DNA of 37,140 bases from Tranquillimonas alkanivorans (GCF_900115595.1 NZ_FOXA01000027.1:1-37140), one strand, 5' to 3'. Positions 1-8,456 are shown, counted from the stretch's first letter. Notes: generated from the letters alone by a model not told the origin. Numbers and translations: made by a program.

Positions 1-1526
1 TCAGCCGCGAGGGCTACCTGCGGCAGGAGATCGACGCCGAGGGCCGGCAGGTCGACCACCCCGACCCCTGGGATCCGGCAGAGTGGGCGACGCCGCTCGG
101 CGCCATGGTGGCGGTGCCAATCGAGGGGCGGCAGGTCTGGATCAGGCCGTGGCTCTACGTGCTGACCTGCCCGTTGGGCCACTCCGTCCCGGTGCTGCTG
201 CTCGACACCCGGCTCGATCAGAACACGCCCGAGGACCGCGGCATCACCGACCGGCTCTACGGCGGCGACACCGCCTGGCGGCTCAGGCAGGAGATCGTGC
301 TCGGCATCGGCGGCGAAATGCTCCTGCAGGCGCTCGGCTTCGAGATCGAGACCTACCACATGAACGAGGGGCATGCGGCGCTGCTGACGGCGGCGCTGTT
401 GCGTCGGCACCCCCGAACGCGGCGCATCTCGACGGGCGACGTGCTCGACTACGACGATGACCGAGTGCGCGAGGTCTGCGTCTTCACCACCCATACGCCG
501 GTCGAGGCGGGGCACGACCACTTTGCCTACGACCTCGTCGAGCGGCAGCTCGACGGGCTGATCCCGGTCAGCCAGCTTCGCCTGCTGGGGGGCGAGGACC
601 GGCTCAACATGACGCGCCTCGCGCTCAACCTCAGCGGCTTCGTCAACGGCGTGGCGCTGCGCCACGCCGAGACGACGCGGAAGATGTTCCCGGGCTACAC
701 GATCCGGGCGGTGACGAACAGGGTCCACGTCCCGACCTGGACGCATTCCGCAACTGCGGCGCTGTTCCAGCGGATCGCGCCGGCCTGGGGCCACGACCCC
801 GAGCAGCTCGCCGTCGCGGACACGCTCCCGGACGCCGACATCCGCGCGGCGCACGACGCGGCGAAGTTGGATCTCATCACCGAGGTCCGCGCCCGCACGG
901 GTGTTGAACTCAAGCCCGACCTGCCGGTGATCGCCTTCGCACGCAGGATGACGGGCTACAAGAGGCCCGACCTCATCTTCGCCGACCTCGCGCGGCTACG
1001 CGCGATCCACGCGGCACGGCCGTTCCAGCTGGTCATGGCGGGCAAGGCGCACCCGAAGGACGACGGCGGCAAGGCGCTGATCCAGCACGTCCACCGGGTG
1101 ATGGATGAGCTCCGCGGTGAGGTGCCGATGGCGTTCCTACCGGGCTACGACATGGCGCTCGCCAAGATCATGGTCGCCGGCGCCGACATCTGGCTCAACA
1201 CGCCGCTGCCGCCGATGGAGGCGTCGGGGACGAGCGGCATGAAGGCGGCGGTGAACGGAGGGCTGAACCTCAGCGTCCTCGACGGCTGGTGGATCGAGGC
1301 CTGGATCGAGGGCGTCACCGGTTGGGCTCTCGGCGGCGATGACCGCCGGCACGAGGATGACGCGCAGGACCTCTACGACAAGCTCGAGCGCGTGGTCCTG
1401 CCGCTCTGGTACGACGACCCCCGCCGCTGGAGCTGGATGATGAAGCAGGCGATCAGCAAAATCGCCCCGCGCTTCAACAGCCAGCGCATGATGCGTCGTT
1501 ACGCCAGCGAGGCTTACCTGAGATGA
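1..1526 (+). CDS. glgP: Alpha-glucan (glycogen/maltodextrin) phosphorylase, 5' end cut by window
   Basis: Phosphorolysis of alpha-1,4-glucans to glucose-1-phosphate in the cytoplasm (GT35 family). The frame is open from base 3 to the TGA at 1524-1526, about 507 codons, so the N-terminal part lies outside the window. Recognisable family blocks are HMNEGHAA (around 360), FARRMTGYKRPDL (around 940) and the C-terminal pyridoxal-phosphate region EASGTSGMKAAVNGG (around 1220-1265), whose lysine in GMK is expected to hold the cofactor. The order of blocks fits the shorter Thermotoga-type maltodextrin phosphorylases. The last 30 codons have a diverged second copy at 4819-4949. It is followed by an unrelated, damaged cytochrome gene with no shared operon logic. 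Product confident; the exact substrate (glycogen or maltodextrin) is not decided by the sequence. Confidence 0.9.
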   Translation, partial: SREGYLRQEIDAEGRQVDHPDPWDPAEWATPLGAMVAVPIEGRQVWIRPWLYVLTCPLGHSVPVLLLDTRLDQNTPEDRGITDRLYGGDTAWRLRQEIVLGIGGEMLLQALGFEIETYHMNEGHAALLTAALLRRHPRTRRISTGDVLDYDDDRVREVCVFTTHTPVEAGHDHFAYDLVERQLDGLIPVSQLRLLGGEDRLNMTRLALNLSGFVNGVALRHAETTRKMFPGYTIRAVTNRVHVPTWTHSATAALFQRIAPAWGHDPEQLAVADTLPDADIRAAHDAAKLDLITEVRARTGVELKPDLPVIAFARRMTGYKRPDLIFADLARLRAIHAARPFQLVMAGKAHPKDDGGKALIQHVHRVMDELRGEVPMAFLPGYDMALAKIMVAGADIWLNTPLPPMEASGTSGMKAAVNGGLNLSVLDGWWIEAWIEGVTGWALGGDDRRHEDDAQDLYDKLERVVLPLWYDDPRRWSWMMKQAISKIAPRFNSQRMMRRYASEAYLR

Positions 1527-1594
1527 GCCGGTCGCACTGCTTTTCCGGGCCCTCGGACCGCCGACTGGGCCGGCACGACCCATACGAGGAACCC

Positions 1595-2177
1595 GAAGGA
1601 GGAGAAGACGATAAGAGTGCTGATGATTGCGACGCTGGTTTGAGCCGGCACGGGAACTGCCGCTCTGAGGAGGGCACGAGCACGACGAGGCGGTCGAGGC
1701 GAGTCCGGCGGGGCGGACATGATCGAGCAGATGTGCGAAGTACACGCCGGCCACGAGCATAGCCACGACTTCGAGGCCATGGAGGACATCGAACCCGAGC
1801 AGATGGAGCGGGTCATGAAGGCGATGCTCGACTTGGGGCTGGCCTTGCCGCCCCTGCGGAGCGTGCGCGGCCAGGAGATCTTCGCCGAGAAGGGCTGCGA
1901 GGTTTGCCACTCGGTCAACGGCGTCGACGGCGAGATCGGCCCTTCGCTGAATGCAACCGACACGCCCGGATCGGTGAACGTCTTCCACTTCGCGGCCAGG
2001 ATGGGGCGCGGTGCGGCCCCGATGGTTCAGAAGCAGAAGGACCTCTTCGGCGAGAAGATCGACCGCAGCGGCGAGGAACTGTCGGCGCTGGTGGCTTTCG
2101 CCCACGACGAGGAGGAGCAGCGAAATCTGTCGCCGGAGCAGGTGCCGGCGCGGTTCAAGGAGTTGATCAGCGAGTGA
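1595..2177 (+). pseudogene. c-type cytochrome, probably decayed (signal peptide broken)
   Basis: The open frame from ATG 1719 gives 152 residues with one heme c motif, CEVCH, and His-rich N-terminal stretches, but no export signal, which a c-type cytochrome needs for heme attachment in the periplasm. Upstream in the same frame is a good Shine-Dalgarno (GAAGGAGG, 1595-1602) followed 8 nt later by ATA AGA GTG CTG ATG ATT GCG ACG CTG GTT TGA: a typical signal peptide beginning whose start codon reads ATA and which is stopped by TGA at 1641-1643. A neighbouring frame between 1674 and 1718 reads GHEHDEAVEASPAGR, in style with the mature N-terminus, so frameshifts are likely too. I read this as a degraded cytochrome gene; a cytoplasmic 152-residue protein or sequencing errors are the alternatives. 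Confidence 0.6.
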
Positions 2178-2206
2178 GCCTCGCAATCCTCCGGTCCTGA
2201 GCGGCT

Positions 2207-3718
2207 TCAGCCCCAAGCGGCCGCGAGAAGCAGCACGAGCCCTCCGAGCGCAACGTAGACGGCGCACACGCCGGACGTTCTTGTTAGCACATCGCCTTCA
2301 CGACCGATCATGCCGACGGTTGCGCTTCCGGCGATGATATTGTGCGGCGCGATCACGTTGCCGATCGCTGCCCCGAAGCCCTGCGATGCGGCCATGAGGC
2401 CGGGACCGAGCGACAGCGCCGTTGCCGTCGTGACCTGAAGCTCGCTGAAGAGGATGTTCGACGCCGTGGCCGAGCCGGTGATGAAGGTCCCGAGCACGCC
2501 CACGGCGGGCGATAGCAGCGGCCAGAGGACGCCGGTCCGGGCGGCGGCCGCCGCGAGGAGGTCGATCATGCCAAACTGGACCATGATGCGCGAAAGCGCG
2601 AGCATTGCCAGCAAGGCCAGTGCGACCGGCAGGATTCGCCATATGGCCTCCGCCACCGCGCCGCCGAGGGTGCGGCGGCGTGTCCCGACCAACGCGCCGG
2701 CCAGAAGCCCCAGCAGGAGGATGGTGCCGGGGTGGTAGGCGGGCTGGAAGCCGACCGTGGCACCGGGGGCGATCTCCCACTGCCAGACGTAGGACGCCAG
2801 CGCCTGCCGCAGGGGCGGGATCAGGCGGGTGAACAGGACAAGAACGAGGATCACGAGGTACGGCAGGAGATCGGCCCGGAGGCCGCCGAACCCGAGGCCC
2901 GCCGCTCTTCCCCCGCGCAGTCGGATCGCGATGAAAGCGCTCACGCCGATGAGTGCGCCGCCGAGGGTCGGCAACTCAGGCCCGATCGTCCAGGCGATCG
3001 CGAGGTAGGGCACGAGGAAGCAGAGCGCCGCCAGCCCCGTCGTGCCGAGTTCCGCGCGCGTGAGGGGCGTGTCCCCGGCGAGCCGGACCATGAGCCCGAG
3101 CAGCACAGGCGCGGCGATCGCGTGCAGCGTTGCGGTCCTGCCGGCGATGTCGCGGCCGCCGAGGCCTGTCACCTCGACCTGGGCCAGCACCGGCGTGCCG
3201 ACGGCGCCGAACGACACCCCCGCGGCGTGCCCGAGGAGGGCGAGGCTGACGGCGCGCGCCGGGCTGTAGCCGAGACCGACGAGCAGCGGCGCCCCGAGGG
3301 CCACCGGCGTCCCGAACCCCGCGGCTCCCTCGACAAAGAGCCCGAAGAACCACGCAATGAGGATCGCCTGCACCCGTCTCTCCTCTGTGATATGCGCCAG
3401 AGCATTGCGGATGCGGTCGATCGCGCCGGTCCGTTTCTGGAAGGCGAAGAGCGCGAGAGCCGGCAAAATAATCCAGAGGATGGTAGCCGTCGCATGCGCC
3501 GCTTCGGCGCCGGCGACCAATGCCAGCGTAGCCGCGGACCCGGCGGGCCGAAAGTAGGTGAGCGCGAGCACGGTGGCGACGACAACGCCGAGCACTCCGG
3601 CCACGGCCGCCGAGCGTTTTAGAACGCCAAGCCCGACGAGGACGACTCCGAGGGGAGCGGCTGCCAGGAGGACTGGAACCATGACTGCTACATAGCAAGA
3701 AGCCGCGTTCGCTTCCAC
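2207..3718 (-). CDS. LctP-family (L-lactate/glycolate permease-like) transporter
   Basis: Polytopic inner-membrane carboxylate permease of 503 residues, hydrophobic almost throughout. Family signatures seen are FVEGAAGFGTPVALGAPLL, ITGSATASNILFSELQ and AIGNVIAPHNIIAGSATVG, which match the conserved blocks of the lactate permease family (PF02652). It is slightly shorter than the usual 540-560 residues. The upstream ATG at 3718 leaves a 12-residue polar start; the second ATG at 3682 (MVPVLLAAAPLG) starts directly at the first membrane helix and is equally plausible. No clear Shine-Dalgarno decides between them. It converges with the damaged cytochrome gene with a 29-bp gap. The transported acid cannot be named from sequence. 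Confidence 0.85.
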   Translation of the reverse strand: MEANAASCYVAVMVPVLLAAAPLGVVLVGLGVLKRSAAVAGVLGVVVATVLALTYFRPAGSAATLALVAGAEAAHATATILWIILPALALFAFQKRTGAIDRIRNALAHITEERRVQAILIAWFFGLFVEGAAGFGTPVALGAPLLVGLGYSPARAVSLALLGHAAGVSFGAVGTPVLAQVEVTGLGGRDIAGRTATLHAIAAPVLLGLMVRLAGDTPLTRAELGTTGLAALCFLVPYLAIAWTIGPELPTLGGALIGVSAFIAIRLRGGRAAGLGFGGLRADLLPYLVILVLVLFTRLIPPLRQALASYVWQWEIAPGATVGFQPAYHPGTILLLGLLAGALVGTRRRTLGGAVAEAIWRILPVALALLAMLALSRIMVQFGMIDLLAAAAARTGVLWPLLSPAVGVLGTFITGSATASNILFSELQVTTATALSLGPGLMAASQGFGAAIGNVIAPHNIIAGSATVGMIGREGDVLTRTSGVCAVYVALGGLVLLLAAAWG

Positions 3719-4019
3719 CCTCGGACCCGACCGCCTCTCGGGCCAACAGGTGCCGTCTGCTGCGGGCCTCGCTCAAACGCTCTTCCTTCCGGCCTGCGGC
3801 GAAACGCGCATTGACGGTGACGCGGACGGCGTCTCGACCCAGTTCCTGCTGTACGTGAAAAGACTAAGTCCTTGGGTCGTGCGCCACGGCGTCCGTGTGG
3901 CGGCTGAAGGAGATGCCCGAGAATGAGCGAGCCTCTTCCAATAGGCCGGCGCGGCGATCGTGGTGACGTCAAGTTTGCGGTATTCGTGGCACGATCCTGC
4001 GCCGGTCCGCTTGGACGCA
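3719..4019. other. Gene-free stretch upstream of the LctP-like gene
   Basis: About 300 bases between two minus-strand genes. It should hold the promoter of the permease gene. I see no convincing coding frame, no strong hairpin, and only a short near-palindrome (GACTAAGTC around 3863). Nothing else can be supported. Confidence 0.4.
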
Positions 4020-4667
4020 TCACCTGGTAGGTTGGAGTTCGGTCACAAGATAGGCAATCCCGGTCAGAAGGGCGACGACTCCGCCGAAGAGCATGAGTGA
4101 TAAGGCCACTGCAATTCCCCGGACTGGCCGATGCGCCGCCAATCCGGCTTCCGTTAGCCAACGCTGGATCACAGTGACATAGAGGGGAATGGCGCTGACC
4201 AGCGTCGCATACAGATAGACCCCCGAGATGTTCTCGAAGAAGGCCGAACGCGCGAGGGTGGGTGCCACGACGCGAACCGCCGTGGCGCGGCTGCCTCCGA
4301 AGGACCCGAACCAGTCGGCGGACAGGACGTAGATCAGGATGTGCAGAGCTATGAAGGAAATGATCCTCGCCGATATGTCGAGGAACAGGGTCAAGCCCGG
4401 TCGTCGCTCAAGGTCTCCTCTCGCCTCGGTCGACGCATAGAGGAAGAAGGCGAGAAAATTCATCACGAAAACGATCGGCAGCCCGTTGGTGATGACCTGA
4501 CGCAGAAATCGCCCGAGTGCCTGGCCGCTCTCGGACAATGCGGACGCGAAGCCTGGCGTCAGAGTGACGAAGAGCACGAGGAGCGGCGTGAGCCCCGCCA
4601 GGCTCAAGAGCATGGTGTTCCGCGCAAATCGCAGGAACGGCATATCAAGTGCAAAGAAGCGTTGCAT
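4020..4667 (-). CDS. Unknown integral membrane protein
   Basis: A 215-residue protein with about four to five hydrophobic segments: roughly TMLLSLAGLTPLLVLFVTL, GLPIVFVMNFLAFFLY, IISFIALHILIYVL, the VYLYATLVSAIPLYVTV stretch, and a C-terminal GIAVALSLMLFGGVVALLTG. The start at 4667 was chosen because AGGAG lies 5 bases before ATG (CCAGGAGAAAAATG read on the minus strand); the frame stays open 23 codons further upstream but without a ribosome site. I do not recognise the family. It stands alone, between the permease and a glgP remnant, so context gives no function. Confidence 0.65.
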   Translation of the reverse strand: MQRFFALDMPFLRFARNTMLLSLAGLTPLLVLFVTLTPGFASALSESGQALGRFLRQVITNGLPIVFVMNFLAFFLYASTEARGDLERRPGLTLFLDISARIISFIALHILIYVLSADWFGSFGGSRATAVRVVAPTLARSAFFENISGVYLYATLVSAIPLYVTVIQRWLTEAGLAAHRPVRGIAVALSLMLFGGVVALLTGIAYLVTELQPTR

Positions 4668-4818
4668 TTTTCTCCTGGAGGCCGATCGCGGTCGCTCGGG
4701 AGCAAGCCAATCATGGCCCGTATCCCAAGTCGACACCGAGTGCCAGTCGCCTCAAAAGGCAGGAGCCTTTAGGTTCTTCGAGAGCCATCAAGATCAGCTG
4801 GCTGGGCGAAGCACGAGG

Positions 4819-4949
4819 TTTTGCCGCTATCTAACGGAGATCGTGCGGCCTGTGTGGCGATGAGGAAGCGATCAATCGTCAAAATCGCACCTCGCTTCAG
4901 CAGTCAGCGTATGGTGCACCGGTACGTGAGCGAAGCGTACCTGCGGTAA
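4819..4949 (+). pseudogene. Remnant of the 3' end of a second alpha-glucan phosphorylase gene
   Basis: From 4860 the frame reads MRKRSIVKIAPRF, then SSQRMVHRYVSEAYLR, then TAA. Aligned to the last 29 residues of the phosphorylase at the window start, 21 are identical. A second short block just upstream in another frame (4819-4857, ending LTEIVRPVW) resembles that gene's KLERVVLPLW, with the roughly ten residues between the blocks missing. Many of the differences are at third codon positions, so this is an old, diverged copy and not a recent duplication. It has no start region and cannot make a phosphorylase. It ends 90 bases before the Rieske gene. Confidence 0.75.
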
Positions 4950-5025
4950 GTCGGGCCGCGACACTTTGGCTCGTCCAAGCTGTTTGACCTTCCGGCGCGG
5001 GAGGCTGCGATCAAGATGTCTCACC

Positions 5026-5033
5026 AAGGAGGA
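5026..5033 (+). promoter_or_regulatory. Ribosome binding site deciding the Rieske start
   Basis: AAGGAGGA sits 6 bases before ATG 5040. An in-frame ATG at 5016 would place this site inside the coding region and has no Shine-Dalgarno of its own, so 5040 is preferred. Confidence 0.75.
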
Positions 5034-5039
5034 CGCAGC

Positions 5040-5615
5040 ATGGTTGACGCGACATCAGAAAGTCCTGCGAGGCGCGATTTCCTCTTCTACGCCACGGCGG
5101 GCGCGGCGACGGTGACCGCCGGCGCGGCAATATGGCCACTGATCGATCAGATGAACCCGACGGCGGACGTGGAGGCTCTTTCCGTGATCCGCGTCGATCT
5201 CTCTAACGTCGAGCCAGGCACGCAGCTTACCGTGCAGTGGCTCGGCAAACCGGTCTTCATCCGCCACCGCACCGAGGAGGAAGTCCTCGCTGCCCGCGAC
5301 ACGGACCTCGATGCGCTGCCGGATCCGGTGGCACGGAACGCCAATATCGACGGCACAGCGCCTGCGACCGATGCGAACCGGACCGTTCCGGGTCACGAGG
5401 AGCTCCTCGTCATGATCGGCGTGTGCACACATCTCGGCTGCGTACCGCTGGGTGACGGCGCCGGCGATTTTGGCGGCTGGTTCTGCCCGTGCCACGGCTC
5501 GCACTACGACGTGTCGGGCCGCATCCGGAAGGGTCCGGCCCCCGAAAACCTGGCAGTGCCGCTCTTGACCTACGAGGAGGGCGGCACGCTCACGCTGGGC
5601 GCAGCACTCGCGTAG
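5040..5615 (+). CDS. petA: Rieske 2Fe-2S subunit of ubiquinol-cytochrome c reductase (lone copy)
   Basis: Iron-sulfur subunit of the bc1 complex, carrying electrons from ubiquinol to cytochrome c1 on the periplasmic side. The 191-residue protein has the normal layout: an [12 protein letters not shown] twin-arginine-type N-terminus that becomes the single membrane anchor (to about residue 45), a hinge, then the cluster-binding boxes CTHLGC and CPCHGSHYD, each with the Cys and His ligands and the disulfide Cys. Length is normal. Usually petA is followed by petB and petC; here neither is present and lgt follows instead. A plausible reading is a second, inducible or replacement Rieske protein. 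Function as a Rieske protein is sure; its partner complex is not known. Confidence 0.93.
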   Translation: MVDATSESPARRDFLFYATAGAATVTAGAAIWPLIDQMNPTADVEALSVIRVDLSNVEPGTQLTVQWLGKPVFIRHRTEEEVLAARDTDLDALPDPVARNANIDGTAPATDANRTVPGHEELLVMIGVCTHLGCVPLGDGAGDFGGWFCPCHGSHYDVSGRIRKGPAPENLAVPLLTYEEGGTLTLGAALA

Positions 5616-5644
5616 CCGCAAAACACAAGCTCACTTTTTCGCAT

Positions 5645-5675
5645 CTACGGCACGAGCGGCTCCGACATGCCGTAG
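5645..5675. other. Hairpin between petA and lgt
   Basis: CTACGGCA (5645-5652) and TGCCGTAG (5668-5675) form a perfect 8-bp stem around a 15-base loop, 30 bases after the Rieske stop. It may slow transcription or protect the petA message end; there is no T-run after it. Confidence 0.4.
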
Positions 5676-5749
5676 CTGAGGGTCATCGGCCCGTCCCATA
5701 TCTTGCGGACTGTCGGCCGACGTGCCCGCAAGCTTCTGAAAGACATAAA

Positions 5750-6682
5750 ATGTTCTCTGCAGCCATCCCGTTCCCGAATCTCGACCCTGAGATCTTCTCG
5801 ATCCACATTGGTAACTTCGCCTTCGCCCTGCGCTGGTATGCCCTTGCCTACATCGCCGGCATCCTCCTCGGTTGGCGTCTCTGCGTGATCGCGCTTCGTG
5901 ATGCGGAGCTGTGGTCGACAGGCGACCCGCCGTTGTCGCGACAGCAGTTGGATGACCTCGTAACCTGGGTGATCCTGGGAATCGTCCTCGGAGGACGCCT
6001 CGGCTTCGTGCTGTTCTACCAGCCTGGATTTTACCTCCAGCACCCGCTCGAAATCCTCAAGGTCTGGCAGGGCGGCATGTCGTTCCACGGCGGTTTCATC
6101 GGAGTCGCGCTCGCCGTGCTGGTCTTCTGCGCCCGTCACAAGGTCCGGCTGATGAACACCGCGGACTTGCTCGCCTTGGCCACGCCACCTGGGCTGTTTT
6201 TCGGTCGCCTGGCGAATTTCATCAACGCGGAACTCTGGGGGCGCCCGACAGACCTCCCCTGGGGCGTCGTCTTCCCCGGCGATGCGGCGCGGGCCTGCGC
6301 CCAGATTGCCGCCCCCTGCGCGCGGCATCCTTCGCAGATCTACGAGGCGCTGCTGGAAGGCGCGCTCCTCGGCGGCGTGCTGGTCTACCTCGCATGGAGA
6401 CGCGGATGGTTCGCGACGTCCGGGGCGATGACAGGAGCCTTCCTCACCGGTTACGGCGCTGCGAGAAGCCTGGTGGAACTCGTCCGCCAACCGGATGCGC
6501 AATTCGTCGCCGAGGGCAACCCGGTCGGACATGCCCTGCATTTCGCGGGCTGGGGCCTGACCATGGGACAGATCCTGTCCCTCCCGATGATCGCTGTCGG
6601 GCTGGGCCTGATATGGCGGGCCCGCCACCGGGGGCTTTCGTCACCGCCACGCCGTGATGCGACGGCACGAGCGGCGCGCTGA
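5750..6682 (+). CDS. lgt: Prolipoprotein diacylglyceryl transferase
   Basis: Inner-membrane enzyme that moves diacylglycerol from phosphatidylglycerol to the lipobox cysteine of prolipoproteins. The 310-residue product has the family's hydrophobic build and its conserved boxes: [15 protein letters not shown] near the N-terminus, [11 protein letters not shown] (catalytic His region), and [22 protein letters not shown] (the Lgt signature with the essential Arg/Asn). The start at ATG 5750 fits the family's N-terminus; GAAAGA lies before it. An lgt gene is normally a single core gene, so a copy inside a metal/redox region is unusual. At least four lipoprotein-type products are encoded nearby (18677, 18895, 27708 and others), which would be its natural clients. 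Confidence 0.93.
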   Translation: MFSAAIPFPNLDPEIFSIHIGNFAFALRWYALAYIAGILLGWRLCVIALRDAELWSTGDPPLSRQQLDDLVTWVILGIVLGGRLGFVLFYQPGFYLQHPLEILKVWQGGMSFHGGFIGVALAVLVFCARHKVRLMNTADLLALATPPGLFFGRLANFINAELWGRPTDLPWGVVFPGDAARACAQIAAPCARHPSQIYEALLEGALLGGVLVYLAWRRGWFATSGAMTGAFLTGYGAARSLVELVRQPDAQFVAEGNPVGHALHFAGWGLTMGQILSLPMIAVGLGLIWRARHRGLSSPPRRDATARAAR

Positions 6683-6746
6683 GGCCCGGGAAACGGGTCC
6701 AGGTGTCTGTGAACGCTCGCCAACCGCGATGGCCAGGCGGAGGATC

Positions 6747-6766
6747 GGATACACAGCGATACAAAT
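6747..6766 (+). promoter_or_regulatory. Tandem half-site (site A) for a proposed OmpR-type regulator
   Basis: GGATACACAGCGATACAAAT contains GATAC at 6748 and again at 6758, exactly 10 bp apart, followed by AAA. The same layout occurs at 28064-28084 and near the response regulator gene. Spacing by one helical turn is what dimers of OmpR/PhoB-family regulators use. It lies 77 bases before the start of the 6843-10543 operon. Confidence 0.5.
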
Positions 6767-6842
6767 CTCGAGGCCTCGTCAGTTGATCACGGGCCGGCGT
6801 TGGGGGACACTACAGCTCAGAACAAGAACGACGAGGCACACG

Positions 6843-7409
6843 ATGAGCAGGTTTCGACCGCCCCGGCTGGGGCGCAGGAATTTTATTCTCGGCGGAGCAG
6901 CCTTGGCCGCAGCCCTTCCGGCGGCTCTCGAAGCGGAACCCGGCGTCGTGCGAAGGAACGTGTCGTCCTTCCGGCTCCATGACTGGCGCGATCACTTCGA
7001 CGCCCTCGGAAAAGGGATCATCATCTCCGACACGCGCACGCGCGTCCTTCAGCACTGGACCTTGGATGGCGAGATGCGGGTCTATCCGACGTCGGTGCCG
7101 CTCAGCGACGAGCTGACCCGCAGGGGATACACCGAGATCGTCTTCAAGGACGAGGCGCCGGACTGGGCGCCGACCCCCTCCATGCTGGAACGCGACCCCT
7201 CCCTGCCCCGCTACGTCGGCCCCGGCCCCCAGAACCCGCTTGGCGTGCGCGCGATGCACCTGACCTGGCAATATTACCGCATCCACGGGACGAACGACAC
7301 GCGCAAAATCGGCCGGCGGTCCAGCAACGGGTGCATCGGCCTTTTCAACGAGCACATCGTGGAGGTGTTCGACCGCACGCCGGTGGGAACGCAGGTGAAG
7401 CTGATCTGA
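6843..7409 (+). CDS. L,D-transpeptidase (YkuD-type) domain protein, Tat-type signal
   Basis: Periplasmic 188-residue protein. The N-terminus LGRRNFILGGAALAAALPAALEA is a twin-arginine-type signal peptide. The catalytic region is HGTNDTRKIGRRSSNGCIGL, matching the YkuD pattern in which His is followed by the S-x-G-C box holding the nucleophilic Cys (about residue 165). Such enzymes make 3-3 crosslinks in peptidoglycan or attach proteins to it; a role here is inferred. Start ATG 6843 follows GACGAGG weakly. First gene of a plus-strand operon running to 10543; the next gene starts 22 bases later. Confidence 0.88.
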   Translation: MSRFRPPRLGRRNFILGGAALAAALPAALEAEPGVVRRNVSSFRLHDWRDHFDALGKGIIISDTRTRVLQHWTLDGEMRVYPTSVPLSDELTRRGYTEIVFKDEAPDWAPTPSMLERDPSLPRYVGPGPQNPLGVRAMHLTWQYYRIHGTNDTRKIGRRSSNGCIGLFNEHIVEVFDRTPVGTQVKLI

Positions 7410-7431
7410 AAAGGCAGCGGGGCCGAGCGGG

Positions 7432-7791
7432 ATGTCGAAAAGCTGGAAAGCGAGCCTGGACGTACTTCGCGCACTGCTCTGCGGGATCGTCGTCCTGATT
7501 GCAGCAGGGCTCGCCACGAACGCAGGCGCGGCTCCGGCAAGCGGTGCGGATTCTGCGCTCCATGATCGGCAAGACGCGCATCCTCCCGCTTCGGACCATT
7601 CTGCGCACGAGGATGACGGGTGCCACGCCGGCCCCGACTGCAACGTCACCGCCGCCTTTCTGCCCACCGCCGCTCGTCCGCTGCCTACCCCGGACGCACC
7701 TGAAGCGTTTCTTCTGACCCATGTGCGACGCACGTCGCTCAGCCCCGAATCCGAACCGCCGCCTCCACGAGCCGGGCCTCTGAAGCAATAG
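7432..7791 (+). CDS. Small secreted His/Cys-rich protein
   Basis: 119 residues. An N-terminal hydrophobic segment (about 12-34, ending AGAAPA) is a signal peptide or anchor. The mature part is His/Asp-rich (LHDRQDAHPPASDHSAHEDD), then has a Cx5C pair (GCHAGPDC), AAFLP, and a proline-rich tail (ESEPPPPRAG). No family is recognised with certainty. Two other small proteins in the window (18210 and 23940) share the same build. His plus Cys clusters suggest periplasmic metal binding, which is inference. Sits between the transpeptidase and cytochrome c' genes in one operon. Confidence 0.7.
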   Translation: MSKSWKASLDVLRALLCGIVVLIAAGLATNAGAAPASGADSALHDRQDAHPPASDHSAHEDDGCHAGPDCNVTAAFLPTAARPLPTPDAPEAFLLTHVRRTSLSPESEPPPPRAGPLKQ

Positions 7792-7826
7792 CCCGAGACG
7801 CGGAATACGGAACAGGATTTGGACAG

Positions 7827-8453
7827 ATGAAAAAGATGATAATGATCGCTGCGCTGGCGACGGCCGCCGGGGCTGCCGTTTGGGCGCATGGCGGTGCGAC
7901 AGGCGTGGTCAAGGAGCGGATGGACGGCATGGCTGCGATGGGCAAGGCCGTGAAGTCGCTCGCTCCCATGATGCGCGGCGAAGAAGAGTACGATGCCCAC
8001 GCGGTCCGCGAGGCGGCGGCGGTGATTTCCCGGCACGCCGGAGAGGCGATCACCTCGCGCTTCCCGGAGGGAACGACCGCCCCGCCGTCGGAGGCCAAGG
8101 ATGCGATTTGGGAGAACTGGGGCGATTTCAGCGCCTTGGCGCAACAACTCGCGGTCGCAGCCGATGGCCTTGAGCTGGCGGCCGCCAACGGCCTCGCGGC
8201 TGCGGGCGGCGGAATGTCCGCAGACAGCATGATGGGCGGGAACTCGATGATGGGCGGGAAGCCGATGATGGGCGGAAGCTCCATGATGGGCGGGTCCGAC
8301 ACGATGATGGGAGGCGGGTCGGCCATGGGAGGCGCTCCTGGTCAAGGCATGACAGCCGAGCAGATCGGCGCGATGCCCGCCTCCGCCGCCTTCGAGATGA
8401 CGAGCCGGGTCTGCTCCACGTGCCACACCCGGTTCCGCGCCGAGGACGACTGA
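7827..8453 (+). CDS. Cytochrome c' with a Met/Gly-rich insert
   Basis: Periplasmic 208-residue protein with signal peptide ending near residue 20 (AAVWA). The four-helix cytochrome c' pattern is present: VKERMDGMAAMGKAVKSL in helix 1 and the C-terminal heme site CSTCHTRFR (Cys196, Cys199, His200). Family members normally have about 150 residues. The extra length is a stretch at about 128-175 with five MMGG units plus an MGG (MMGGNSMMGGKPMMGGSSMM and onward), placed in the loop before the heme helix. Cytochromes c' bind NO or CO at a five-coordinate heme; methionine clusters of this kind bind Cu(I) or Ag(I). The combination suggests a copper-binding cytochrome, which is inference. The next gene begins 3 bases after its stop. 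Confidence 0.87.
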   Translation: MKKMIMIAALATAAGAAVWAHGGATGVVKERMDGMAAMGKAVKSLAPMMRGEEEYDAHAVREAAAVISRHAGEAITSRFPEGTTAPPSEAKDAIWENWGDFSALAQQLAVAADGLELAAANGLAAAGGGMSADSMMGGNSMMGGKPMMGGSSMMGGSDTMMGGGSAMGGAPGQGMTAEQIGAMPASAAFEMTSRVCSTCHTRFRAEDD

Positions 8454-8456
8454 CCC

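Noticed and set aside
1514-1963. Minus-strand frame with a hydrophobic stretch near the glgP stop
   Set aside because: The hydrophobic run is the antisense image of the broken signal peptide at 1611-1670, which has the ribosome site and continues into the cytochrome.
8222-8340. Short regular DNA repeats resembling a CRISPR or tandem repeat array
   Set aside because: The repeats are codons for MMGG units inside the cytochrome c' reading frame; there are no spacers.
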